Source of the DNA: UBA4615 sp035628395
GTDB lineage: Bacteria; Pseudomonadota; Gammaproteobacteria; Burkholderiales; Burkholderiaceae_E
DNA: 15,686 nucleotides
Reading direction: 5' to 3'
NCBI GenBank assembly: GCA_035628395.1
Contig: DASPJX010000044.1
Location: 1 to 15,686 of the forward strand
In this document: one piece after another, positions 6,814-13,367 of the stretch
Layout: every line of letters begins with the position of its first letter
Numbering within the stretch: the stretch's first letter is position 1
Position numbers and translations under genes: made by a program
The notes under the pieces: model-generated
The model's input: the letters and a program-made list of their open reading frames with translations, nothing else
Databases searched by the model: none
What the model was told of the DNA's origin: nothing

Positions 6814-8130
6814 ATGACCCGCCCGAGCTTCGTCTTCATCGTCGCCGACGACCTCGGCCACGCCGACCTCGGCTGCTACGGCGGCCGGCGCGCGTCGTTC
6901 GGCGAGGTGTCGCCCGAGATCGACCGGCTCGCCGCCGAGGGCGTGCGCTTCACGCGCGGCTACGCGAACTCGCCGGTCTGCTCGCCGACGCGCTTCGCGC
7001 TGATGACCGGGCGCTGGCAGTACCGGCTGCGCGGGGCGGCCGAGGAGCCGATCCGCACCGCCGACCGCGGCACGAAGTCGCTCGGGCTGCCGCCGTCGCA
7101 TCCGACGCTGCCCTCGCTGCTGGCGGCGGCGGGCTGGCGCACCGCGCTCGTCGGCAAGTGGCACCTCGGCTTCCCGCCGGAGTTCGGCCCGCTGAAGTCG
7201 GGCTACCGCGAGTTCTACGGCGCGCTGGCCGGCGGGCTCGACTACTTCTCGCACCGCGACTCGCGCGGCAACCACGACCTGTGGGACGGCGACGCCGCCT
7301 GCGACGACCCGGGCTACCTGACCGACCTGCTCACCGAGCGCGCGATCGGCGTCGTGGAGCGCGCGGCCGACGCCGGCGAGCCGTTCTTCCTCAGCCTGCA
7401 CTACACGGCGCCGCACTGGCCGTGGGAGACGCGCGACGACGCGGCGGTCGTGCCGACCACCGCCGGCAACCTGTTCCACCTCGACGGCGGCAGCGTCGAC
7501 ACCTACCGCCGGATGATCCACCACATGGACGAGGGGATCGGCCGGCTGATGGCCGCGCTGCGCGCGCGCGGGCTCGATCGCGACACGCTCGTGGTCTTCA
7601 CCAGCGACAACGGCGGCGAGCGCTTCTCGGACAACTGGCCGCTGGTCGGCGGCAAGATGGATCTCACCGAGGGCGGCATCCGCGTGCCGTGGATCGCGCG
7701 CTGGCCGGCCGCGATCGCGCCGGGCGGGGTGTGCGCGCAGCACTGCCTGACGATGGACTGGACGGCGACGATCCTCGACGCCGCCGGCGTGGCCGCGGAC
7801 CCGGCCTTCCCGCTCGACGGCCGGTCGATGCTGCCGGTGCTGCGCGATCCGGCGGCGACCTTCGCGCGGCCGATGCACTGGCGGATGAACCATCGCGGCC
7901 AGCGCGCGCTGCGCGACGGGCGCTGGAAGTACCTGCGCGTGGACGGGCACGACTACCTGTTCGACGTCGAGGCCGACGAGCGCGAGCGCGCGAACCGCGC
8001 CGCGCGCGAGCCGGAGCGGCTCGCGGCGATGCGCGACGCCTGGGAGCGCTGGAACGCGACGATGCCGCCGATCCCCGACGACGCGACGGTGTCGCCCGGG
8101 TACTCGACGAAGGACATGCCCCAGCGATGA
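6814..8130 (+). CDS. Type I (formylglycine) sulfatase, arylsulfatase A-like, without signal peptide
   Basis: This 438-residue enzyme hydrolyses a sulfate ester. Metal-binding Asp12-Asp13 lie in VADDLGHADLGCYGG. The maturation motif CSPTR begins at Cys56, which becomes formylglycine, followed by FALMTGR. Further active-site residues are visible: Lys115 and His117 (VGKWHLG), His201 (APHWPW), Asp265-Asn266 (TSDNGGE) and Lys281. All catalytic positions seem intact. There is no signal peptide, so it should act in the cytoplasm, and activation needs a formylglycine-generating enzyme or anSME encoded elsewhere. The start follows the receptor stop by 10 bases with GAGGGG just upstream. Its stop overlaps the next start (ATGA), so receptor, sulfatase and HAD hydrolase are translationally coupled. 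Substrate unknown; a phosphonate hydrolase-like activity of the same superfamily cannot be excluded. Confidence 0.93.
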   Translation: MTRPSFVFIVADDLGHADLGCYGGRRASFGEVSPEIDRLAAEGVRFTRGYANSPVCSPTRFALMTGRWQYRLRGAAEEPIRTADRGTKSLGLPPSHPTLPSLLAAAGWRTALVGKWHLGFPPEFGPLKSGYREFYGALAGGLDYFSHRDSRGNHDLWDGDAACDDPGYLTDLLTERAIGVVERAADAGEPFFLSLHYTAPHWPWETRDDAAVVPTTAGNLFHLDGGSVDTYRRMIHHMDEGIGRLMAALRARGLDRDTLVVFTSDNGGERFSDNWPLVGGKMDLTEGGIRVPWIARWPAAIAPGGVCAQHCLTMDWTATILDAAGVAADPAFPLDGRSMLPVLRDPAATFARPMHWRMNHRGQRALRDGRWKYLRVDGHDYLFDVEADERERANRAAREPERLAAMRDAWERWNATMPPIPDDATVSPGYSTKDMPQR

Positions 8131-8834
8131 CGACGCTGCGCGCGATCACGCTCGACCTCGACGACACGCTCTGGCCGGTCGGCCCGACGCTGATCGCCGC
8201 CGAGCGGGTGCTCGGCGAGTGGCTGGACGCGCACGCCCCGCGCACCGCGGCGGCGAGCGACGCGGCCTCGCGCGCGGCGATCCGCGCGCGGCTCGTCGAG
8301 CGCCATCCGGACCGCGCCCACGACATGAGCTTCCTGCGCCGCGAGGGCCTGCGGATCGCGATGGCCGCGGCCGGCGACGATCCGGCGCTCGCCGATCCGG
8401 CGTTCGAGGTGTTCCTCGAGGCCCGCCAGCGGGTGATGCCCTTCGACGACGTCGAGCCGGTGCTCGAGCGCTGGGCGGCGCGCTACCGGCTGGTCGCGGT
8501 CACGAACGGCAACGCCGACGTCGCCCGCACGGTGCTCGGCCGGTACTTCTCGGGCTCGGTCGGCGCGCACGAGATCGGCTGCGCGAAGCCCGATCCGCGG
8601 ATGTTCGTCGCGGCGTGCCGGATCGCCGGCGTCGCGCCCGCCGAGGCGCTGCACGTCGGCGACGAGCCGGAGCTCGACGTGCTCGGCGCGCACCGCGCGG
8701 GGCTCCGCGCGGCCTGGCTGCGGCGGCCGTCGTTCGCGCACCGCCATCCGGCCGACGCCTGCGGGCCCGATCACCCGGGGCCGTTCGAGGACCTGCACGC
8801 GCTCGACGCGTGGCTCGCGGCCACCCACGGCTGA
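8127..8834 (+). CDS. HAD-superfamily hydrolase (subfamily I, phosphatase-like)
   Basis: This 235-residue cytoplasmic protein carries all four HAD motifs: motif I DLDDTLW with nucleophile Asp10 and acid/base Asp12, motif II Thr126 (VTNGN), motif III Lys154 (GCAKPDPRMF) and motif IV Asp179 and Asp184 (HVGDEPELD). A helical cap lies between about 17 and 105. This is the pattern of small-molecule phosphatases such as phosphoglycolate- or FMN-phosphatase-like enzymes, and 2-haloacid dehalogenases share the fold; the W after motif I (DDTLW) is common in the YigB-like phosphatases. It is the last gene of the receptor-sulfatase unit, starting four bases inside the sulfatase stop (ATGA), so its expression is tied to the sulfatase. 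Whether it acts on the desulfated product or is merely housekeeping is not decided by the sequence. Confidence 0.92.
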   Translation: MTTLRAITLDLDDTLWPVGPTLIAAERVLGEWLDAHAPRTAAASDAASRAAIRARLVERHPDRAHDMSFLRREGLRIAMAAAGDDPALADPAFEVFLEARQRVMPFDDVEPVLERWAARYRLVAVTNGNADVARTVLGRYFSGSVGAHEIGCAKPDPRMFVAACRIAGVAPAEALHVGDEPELDVLGAHRAGLRAAWLRRPSFAHRHPADACGPDHPGPFEDLHALDAWLAATHG

Positions 8835-8901
8835 GCGGAGCGGGCCGCGGGCACGGCCGTTGCAGCGACGCGGTGCACCATTCGTCGATCGGGAGATCGT
8901 C

Positions 8902-9855
8902 ATGCCCGCAGGCTCCAGTCCCAAGCGCGAACGCGAGTTCAAGAAGCTCGAGGCCGAGTTCAAGAAGGAAGGCCGCTACAAGGGCCGCGAGGAGGAGGTC
9001 GCCGCGCGCGTCGTCAACAAGCAGCGTGCGCAGCACGGCGAGGCCGCGTCGAGCGGCGGCTCGAAGTCGTCGGCGTCGAAGTCGTCGGCGTCGAAGTCGG
9101 GGTCGTCCGGCTCGGGCACGAAGACCGCGTCGCGCGCGTCGGCCTCGAAGTCGGGGGGCGCGTCGACGTCCCGCTCGGCAGCCTCGAAGTCGGCGTCGAA
9201 GACCGGAGGCTCGACCCGTCCGGCGGCGTCGAAGTCGGGGGGCGCGTCGAAGTCCCGCTCGACGTCGGCGTCGAAGTCGGCCTCGAAGTCCGGGGCATCG
9301 TCTCGCCCGTCGGCGTCGAAGTCGGGGAGCGCGTCGAAGTCCCGGTCGACGGCGGCGTCGAAACCGGCCTCGAAGTCCGGGGCGTCGTCTCGCCCGTCGG
9401 CGTCGAAGTCGGGAGGCGCGTCGAAGTCCCGGTCGACGTCTGCGTCGAAGTCGGCCGCGAAGTCCGGGGCGTCGTCTCGCCCGTCGGCCTCGAAGTCGGG
9501 AGGCGCGTCGAAGTCCCGGTCGACGTCGGCATCGAAGTCGGCGTCGAAGACCGGACGTTCATCCCGCTCGTCGGCCTCCAGGTCGGGGAGCGCGTCGACG
9601 TCCCGGCCGAGGGCGGCCTCGAAGTCGGCCTCGACGTCCCGGGGTTCGTCCCGACCGTCGGCCTCGAAGCCCGGCGGCGCGTCGACGTCCCGGTCGACGT
9701 CGGCCTCGAGATCGGCCTCGAAGTCGGGCGGCCCGTCGAGATCGGCCTCGAAGTCGGGCGGCTCGTCCCGCCCGTCGGCCTCGTCGGGGTCGTCCCGCTC
9801 CGGCTCGAAGGGCGGTCGCTCGGGCGCGTCGAAGTCCGGATCGCGGGCGAGCTGA
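8902..9855 (+). CDS. Basic Ser/Lys/Ala-repeat protein with a small conserved N-terminal domain
   Basis: This 317-residue protein has two parts. Residues 1-48 (SPKREREFKKLEAEFKKEGR, then a REEEVAARVVNKQRAQHGE-type segment) are charged and helical and resemble short proteobacterial proteins often loosely labelled plasmid-stabilisation proteins; that label is not evidence of function. From about residue 50 the chain is nearly all Ser, Lys, Ala, Gly, Arg and Thr, with SKS and ASK motifs, and no hydrophobic core. Residues 81-281 are seven in-frame repeats of 28-29 residues. The tail is very basic and probably disordered, reminiscent of H1-like nucleoid or polyanion-binding tails, which is inference. 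There is no signal peptide or membrane segment. The start has GGGAG six bases upstream. It lies 67 bases after the HAD gene and is followed by a hairpin. Function unknown. Confidence 0.85.
   Translation: MPAGSSPKREREFKKLEAEFKKEGRYKGREEEVAARVVNKQRAQHGEAASSGGSKSSASKSSASKSGSSGSGTKTASRASASKSGGASTSRSAASKSASKTGGSTRPAASKSGGASKSRSTSASKSASKSGASSRPSASKSGSASKSRSTAASKPASKSGASSRPSASKSGGASKSRSTSASKSAAKSGASSRPSASKSGGASKSRSTSASKSASKTGRSSRSSASRSGSASTSRPRAASKSASTSRGSSRPSASKPGGASTSRSTSASRSASKSGGPSRSASKSGGSSRPSASSGSSRSGSKGGRSGASKSGSRAS
9142..9785 (+). repeat. Tandem in-frame coding repeats, 84-87 bp units
   Basis: Seven units begin at 9142, 9226, 9313, 9400, 9487, 9574 and 9661, plus a partial unit from 9745. 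The first and last full units are 84 bp and the five between are 87 bp. Each encodes a variant of ASKSGGASKSRSTSASKS followed by ASKSGASSRPS. The central copies (9226-9573) are the most alike and the outer ones more diverged, as expected from expansion by unequal exchange or replication slippage. The unit length keeps the reading frame. Confidence 0.93.
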
Positions 9856-9862
9856 GCGCGGT

Positions 9863-9885
9863 GGCCGGCGCCGGCGGCGCCGGCC
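9863..9885 (+). terminator. Hairpin after the repeat-protein gene
   Basis: A perfect 10-bp stem (GGCCGGCGCC and its complement) with a 3-base GGC loop starts 8 bases past the repeat-protein stop codon. There is no T run after it. In so GC-rich a genome it may still end transcription, but the lack of T bases lowers confidence. Confidence 0.48.
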
Positions 9886-10040
9886 CGGGCCCGCGCGGCC
9901 ACGCCCCGGCGCGTGGTCCGCGCATGGTCCGCGCGCGGGCGTCGAGGGTGCCGTCGTGCGAAGATCGCCGCGGTCCGCCCCGCCCCCATGCCTTCTCCCG
10001 CCCTCCCCGGTCCACGGTGCAGCGTCCGGATCCCGCAGCG

Positions 10041-10961
10041 ATGACGCGACCGCCCGTCCAGGGCGTCGGCGACGTCCGCCGCGCGGTCTCGTGGATGGCG
10101 GTCGCGCTGGTCGCGTTCTCGGTGATCGCGATCGCCGGTCGCGAGGCGATGCGCTCGATCGGCGCGCTCGAGCTGCTGTTCTGGCGGGCGGGCGTCGGGC
10201 TCGCGGTGCTCGCCGGGATCCACGTCGCGATGCGCGGCACGACCGCGAGCCTGGCGAGCGGCCAGCCCGCGCTGCAGGCCGGACGCGCGGTGATCCACTT
10301 CGGCGCGCAGTACTCGTGGCTCGCGGCGCTGATGCTGATCCCGCTGGTCGAGGTGTTCGCGCTCGAGTTCACGGCGCCGCTGTGGGTGGCGATCCTCGCG
10401 CCCTTCCTGCTCGGCGAGCGGCTGACCGCGCTGCGCGCGGTCGCGGCGGTGCTGGGCTTCGCCGGCGCGCTCGTCGTGGTGTGGCCGGACGGGAGCGGAC
10501 CCTCGCCCGCCGCCGGATTCTCGTTGAACGCGGGCTCGCTGCTCGCGCTCGCCTCGGCGCTCGGCTTCGCGATGAACGTGATGGCGGTGCGCCGGCTCGT
10601 CCGCACCGACCGCCCGTTCGTGCTGCTCGTCTGGATGCACGCGCTGCAGCTGCCGCTCGCGGCCGCGCTGGCGATCGGCGGGCCCGGGCTCGCGCTGTCG
10701 GACGCGCGCACGTTCGGCTGGGCCGCGCTGTGCGGCGTCGCCGGCCTCGCCGCGCACTACGCGCTGTCGCGGGCGTCGAAGCTCGCCGACGCGATCGTCG
10801 TCGCGCCGATGGACTTCCTGCGGGTGCCGCTGATCGCGCTGGTCGGCGTCGCGCTCTACGACGAGCCGCTGCGCGCGATGGTGCTCGCCGGCGTCGCGTT
10901 CATCCTCGCGGGCAACGGGCTCAACGTCTGGTCCGAGCGCCGCGCGGCGCGGCGGCGCTGA
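10041..10961 (+). CDS. EamA/DMT-superfamily membrane transporter
   Basis: This 306-residue inner-membrane protein has about ten hydrophobic segments arranged as two EamA repeats, typical of drug/metabolite transporters of about 300 residues. The first repeat shows WMAVALVAFSVIAIAGREAM, LELLFWRAGVGLAVLAG, PLVEVFALEFTAPLWVAILA and the closing GERLTALRAVAAVLGFAGAL; the second runs from about 155 (SLLALASALGFAMNVMAVRR) to GVAFILAGNGLNVWSERR. Transport direction and substrate are not readable; relatives export amino acids or metabolites or, in S-adenosylmethionine-carrier-like members, import. The ATG at 10041 is chosen because it falls at the usual distance before the first membrane helix; its ribosome site (GGA about 10 bases upstream) is weak, and a GTG at 10017 is a possible alternative. 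It lies 185 bases after the repeat-protein gene and 103 bases before creA, all in the same direction. Confidence 0.92.
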   Translation: MTRPPVQGVGDVRRAVSWMAVALVAFSVIAIAGREAMRSIGALELLFWRAGVGLAVLAGIHVAMRGTTASLASGQPALQAGRAVIHFGAQYSWLAALMLIPLVEVFALEFTAPLWVAILAPFLLGERLTALRAVAAVLGFAGALVVVWPDGSGPSPAAGFSLNAGSLLALASALGFAMNVMAVRRLVRTDRPFVLLVWMHALQLPLAAALAIGGPGLALSDARTFGWAALCGVAGLAAHYALSRASKLADAIVVAPMDFLRVPLIALVGVALYDEPLRAMVLAGVAFILAGNGLNVWSERRAARRR

Positions 10962-11064
10962 ACCGCGGACCTCCGCCCCGCCGATGGCGCCGCGGGCCGC
11001 GCTCGCCGATGCTGCGAGCCTCGGGCCCGTCCGGGTCCGGCCGCCCCACCGCCGAGGTCCAGCC

Positions 11065-11538
11065 ATGCACCGCCCCGTCTCCCGCCTCGCGATCGTCGCC
11101 TGCCTGGGCGCCGCGACCCTCGCCCGCGCCGAGCCGATCGGCGAGGTCGACACCGCCTTCAAGCTGATCGGGCCGAACCACAAGGTCGTCGTCGAGGCCT
11201 ACGACGATCCGAAGGTCGAGGGCGTGACCTGCTTCGTGTCGCGCGCGAAGACCGGCGGGATCTCGGGCGCGGTCGGGCTCGCCGAGGACAAGGCCGAGGC
11301 GTCGATCGCCTGCCGCCAGATCGGCCCGATCACCTTCCGGGAGGCGCTGCCGAGGCAGGAGGAGGTGTTCAACGAGCGGATGTCGCTGCTGTTCAAGCGG
11401 CTGCGGATCGTGCGGATCGTCGACGCCAAGCGCCGCTCGCTCGTCTACCTGACCTACTCCGACCGGCTGATCGAGGGCAGCCCGATGAACAGCCTGACCG
11501 CGGTGCCGTACGGCGAGGCGGCGATCCGTGTGAAGTGA
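11065..11538 (+). CDS. creA: CreA family secreted protein
   Basis: This 157-residue protein is clearly CreA-like. The blocks IGEVDTAFKLIGPNHKVVVE, YDDPKVEGVTCFVSRAKTGG, GLAEDKAEASIACRQIGPI and AYSD/EGSP-type YSDRLIEGSP align residue for residue with the E. coli protein as remembered. A signal peptide (MHRPVSRLAIVACLGAATLA) is cleaved after Ala22, giving a periplasmic protein. Cys56 and Cys83 are the conserved pair likely to form a disulfide. The molecular role of CreA is not established; in E. coli it sits with creBCD, which are absent here. GAGG lies 7 bases before the ATG; an upstream in-frame ATG at 10984 would place 27 residues before the signal peptide and is rejected. The gene converges on the GAF/pseudo-receiver pair. 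Confidence 0.95.
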   Translation: MHRPVSRLAIVACLGAATLARAEPIGEVDTAFKLIGPNHKVVVEAYDDPKVEGVTCFVSRAKTGGISGAVGLAEDKAEASIACRQIGPITFREALPRQEEVFNERMSLLFKRLRIVRIVDAKRRSLVYLTYSDRLIEGSPMNSLTAVPYGEAAIRVK

Positions 11539-11543
11539 GGCCC

Positions 11544-11568
11544 GCCCGCGGGGTCGGACCCCTTGGGC
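11544..11568 (+). terminator. Weak terminator candidate after creA
   Basis: Nested inverted repeats follow the creA stop: inner arms GGGGT/ACCCC with loop CGG (11550-11562) and outer GCCC/GGGC, with TT on the 3' side. The rest of 11569-11781 holds no gene I can support, only GC-rich spacer between convergent genes. Confidence 0.4.
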
Positions 11569-11781
11569 GACCGGCTCGGCCGGCCGCGGTCTCCCCGACC
11601 CCGTCGGCCGTCGCCGCACGGCGCCCGCGCAGCCCCTCGGGCACCGGGTCGCGCAGCGACACGCGGGGCCTCCGCCGTCACGGAAGCGGAGCGACGCGGC
11701 CGGGCCGGATCCGGCGCGCCTCGATGCGGCGCGTCGTTCGAGGGGCGCGCCCGGGGCGTGCCGGCCGCGCCGCGCCCGCCG

Positions 11782-12219
11782 TCAGCCCGGCTCGCCGAGC
11801 TCGCGCAGCTGCCGCTGCAGCGCCGACTGGTGACGGCCCAGCGCCTGGCCGACCGCCTCGATCACCGTCCTCGCCTTGTAGGGCGTCAGCAGCACGCGCA
11901 CCACGTCGAGCGCCTTCAGTCGCGCGGCGAGCCTCGCGTCGCACTGCGGCGTCGAGACCACCACCGGGGTGTCGATCGCGGCCTTCAGCGTCCCGGCGCG
12001 CAGCGCCTCGAGCAGCGCGAGCGCGTGACCGGCGTCGTCGAGCGCGACGAACAGCAGCTCGCACGAGCGGGTGGCGAGCAGCTCCGCGGCGCGCACGGCG
12101 CTCGAGACCGGATGCACCTCCAGCCCGTGGTCCGTCCGGTAGACCTCGGTGGCGACCGACGCGACCGCGCTGCGCATCACGGCCTGCGGTTCGACGAGCA
12201 GCAGGCGGGGGCCGCTCAT
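11782..12219 (-). CDS. Degenerate receiver-domain (pseudo-REC) protein
   Basis: This 145-residue protein has the length and strand pattern of a stand-alone CheY-like receiver followed by a short helical tail (RHQSALQRQLRELGEPG, 129-145). Strand 1 is RLLLVEP with Glu10-Pro11 where the acidic pair is expected. Strand 3 is CELLFVALDD; the simplest alignment puts Ala59 at the phosphoacceptor Asp, with Asp61-Asp62 two positions later. Ser89/Thr90 (VVVST) and Lys115 (TPYK) at the ends of strands 4 and 5 are kept. It is thus probably a pseudo-receiver that cannot be phosphorylated in the usual way and may act by binding a partner. There is no DNA-binding output domain. The start overlaps the GAF gene's stop by ATGA, so the two products are made together. 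Confidence 0.75.
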   Translation of the reverse strand: MSGPRLLLVEPQAVMRSAVASVATEVYRTDHGLEVHPVSSAVRAAELLATRSCELLFVALDDAGHALALLEALRAGTLKAAIDTPVVVSTPQCDARLAARLKALDVVRVLLTPYKARTVIEAVGQALGRHQSALQRQLRELGEPG

Positions 12220-12758
12220 GCGGCGCCCCGCAGCGCGTCGGCGTCCGCGACGACGACCGTCTCGCCCGCGCGCAGCTGCTCGACGGCAAGATCGCGCAGC
12301 GCCCGCAGGATCGCGGCGTCGACGGCATCGAAGCCGCGCGCGACCGTGTCGATCACGCACAGCGTGCCCAGCCGCAGCCCCGGCGCCGTCTCGAGCGGCG
12401 CGCCCGCGTAGAAGCGGATGCCGGGCGCGCCCGTCACCAGCGGGTTGTCCGCGAAGCGCGGATCGAGCCGCGCGTCCTCGACGACGAGCGGCTCGGCGCG
12501 CAGGATCGCGTGCGCGCAGAACGCCACGCCGCGCGGCGTCTGGAGGCCGCAGACCAGCCCCGCGGGGTCGAGCTTCGACTTGAACCACTGGCGCTCGGCG
12601 TCGACCAGCGACAGCAGCGCGATCGGCACGTCGAACTCGTCGACGGCGAAGCGCACGATCCGGTCGAAGCGCTCCTCGGGCGGCGTGTCGAGGATCAGCA
12701 GGCGGCGCAGCGCGTCGAGGCGCTCGCGCTCGTTGTCGGGCAGGGGGGCGGCGGGCAT
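12216..12758 (-). CDS. Stand-alone GAF-domain protein
   Basis: This 180-residue protein is a single GAF domain with an N-terminal helix (NERERLDALRRLLILDTPPE, 9-28). The pattern FDRIVRFAVDEFDVPIALLS, RQWFKSK, VAFCAHAIL (78-86), DARLDPRFADNPLVTG, IRFYAGAPL and LGTLCVID is the form usually found at the N-terminus of hybrid sensor kinases, diguanylate cyclases and related signalling proteins. Here no kinase, GGDEF or other output domain follows, as the gene ends right after the GAF fold. Ligand unknown; cysteines at 70, 81 and 134 leave redox or cofactor sensing open. The ribosome site is weak. Two-gene operon with the pseudo-receiver downstream, suggesting the pair works as sensor and binding partner, which is inference. 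Confidence 0.9.
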   Translation of the reverse strand: MPAAPLPDNERERLDALRRLLILDTPPEERFDRIVRFAVDEFDVPIALLSLVDAERQWFKSKLDPAGLVCGLQTPRGVAFCAHAILRAEPLVVEDARLDPRFADNPLVTGAPGIRFYAGAPLETAPGLRLGTLCVIDTVARGFDAVDAAILRALRDLAVEQLRAGETVVVADADALRGAA

Positions 12759-12787
12759 CGGTCGTTCACGCGAGGGCCGGTCGGCCG

Positions 12788-12798
12788 GACAGTGTGTC
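12788..12798. promoter_or_regulatory. Small palindrome in the GAF/GIY-YIG divergent spacer
   Basis: GACA-GTG-TGTC lies 30 bases upstream of the GAF start codon, an unusually AT-containing spot in a spacer that otherwise (12759-12949) shows no clear promoter. It could be an operator half-site pair, but a palindrome this short is weak evidence. Confidence 0.2.
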
Positions 12799-12949
12799 AG
12801 GGCTCGGGCCGCCGGACGGCGACGGGCCGGGGCGGGCGCGATGGACACCGTCGGCGGACCGACGGGCGGCCCCGGCGCCGGGGCGGACGACGCGTGCGGC
12901 CCACGGTCGGAGCGGGTCGGCCGCGCCGCGCCGGGGCATCATCGGCGTC

Positions 12950-13309
12950 GTGCCGTCCGCCGATCCCCCGTCCCGTCCGCGTCGCGCGCCGCGCTGCCGC
13001 CACCACGTGTACGTCGTCGAGCTCGACGACCGCGTGTGGAACGAGCCGCGCTTCCGCCGCGCCAATCCGGACTGGCGCCCCGGCCGCCCGTTCGTCTACG
13101 TCGGCATGACGGGGCTCGATCCGGATCGGCGCTTCGACCGCCACAAGGCGGGCGTGCGCGCGAACCGCTTCGTGCTCGAGTACGGGCTGCGGCTGCTGCC
13201 GGCGCTGTACGAGGTCTACAACCCGATGCCCTACGAGGCGGCGCGCGAGATGGAGGTCGAGCTCGCGATCGCGCTGCGCGAGGCGGGGTACGGCGTGTGG
13301 CAGGCGTGA
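12950..13309 (+). CDS. Small GIY-YIG-like protein with an extended loop
   Basis: This 119-residue protein shows a GIY-YIG-like core. HVYVVEL (19-25) stands for the first strand motif and FVYVGMTG (48-55) for the second, followed by RFDRHKAG (61-68) with the conserved Arg position and a glutamate-rich helix (EAAREMEVELAIALREAGY, 96-114) that could supply the metal-binding Glu. Between the two strand motifs lie about 24 residues (DDRVWNEPRFRRANPDWRPG), longer than the usual 10 or so. Family members cut DNA with one metal ion; whether this one is active is unclear. The GTG at 12950 is the most reasonable start before the domain, with only a weak ribosome site; in-frame starts further upstream (to 12794) would add Arg/Pro-rich sequence with no domain. 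It is divergent from the GAF gene and converges on the oxidoreductase gene. Confidence 0.7.
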   Translation: MPSADPPSRPRRAPRCRHHVYVVELDDRVWNEPRFRRANPDWRPGRPFVYVGMTGLDPDRRFDRHKAGVRANRFVLEYGLRLLPALYEVYNPMPYEAAREMEVELAIALREAGYGVWQA

Positions 13310-13364
13310 GCGCCGCGGCCCGGGGTTCGCCGCCGGGGCGAGCCTCCGCCGCGCCGCGGGCGCT
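13309..13364. terminator. Inverted repeat between convergent genes
   Basis: AGCGCC at 13309-13314 pairs with GGCGCT at 13359-13364, and the adjoining GCGGC and GCCGC extend the stem to about 11 bp with one bulge. The loop is long (about 33 bases) and itself GC-rich. It fills the 58-base gap between two converging genes, so it could be a bidirectional terminator. Confidence 0.3.
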
Positions 13365-13367
13365 CGT

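Noticed and set aside
9142..9785. CRISPR array or minisatellite
   Set aside because: Units are contiguous with no unique spacers, keep the reading frame and encode one protein motif, so they are coding repeats.
8976..11183. Minus-strand open frame of 735 codons with an acidic Asp/Phe/Ala repeat
   Set aside because: Its repeats are the mirror of the TCG/AAG-rich Ser-Lys repeats on the plus strand, and it also runs antisense through the EamA gene; no ribosome site or domain supports it.
11539..11781. Small genes in the spacer between creA and the pseudo-receiver gene
   Set aside because: The open frames there are Arg/Pro/Gly-rich, overlap each other in several phases and have no ribosome site or domain.
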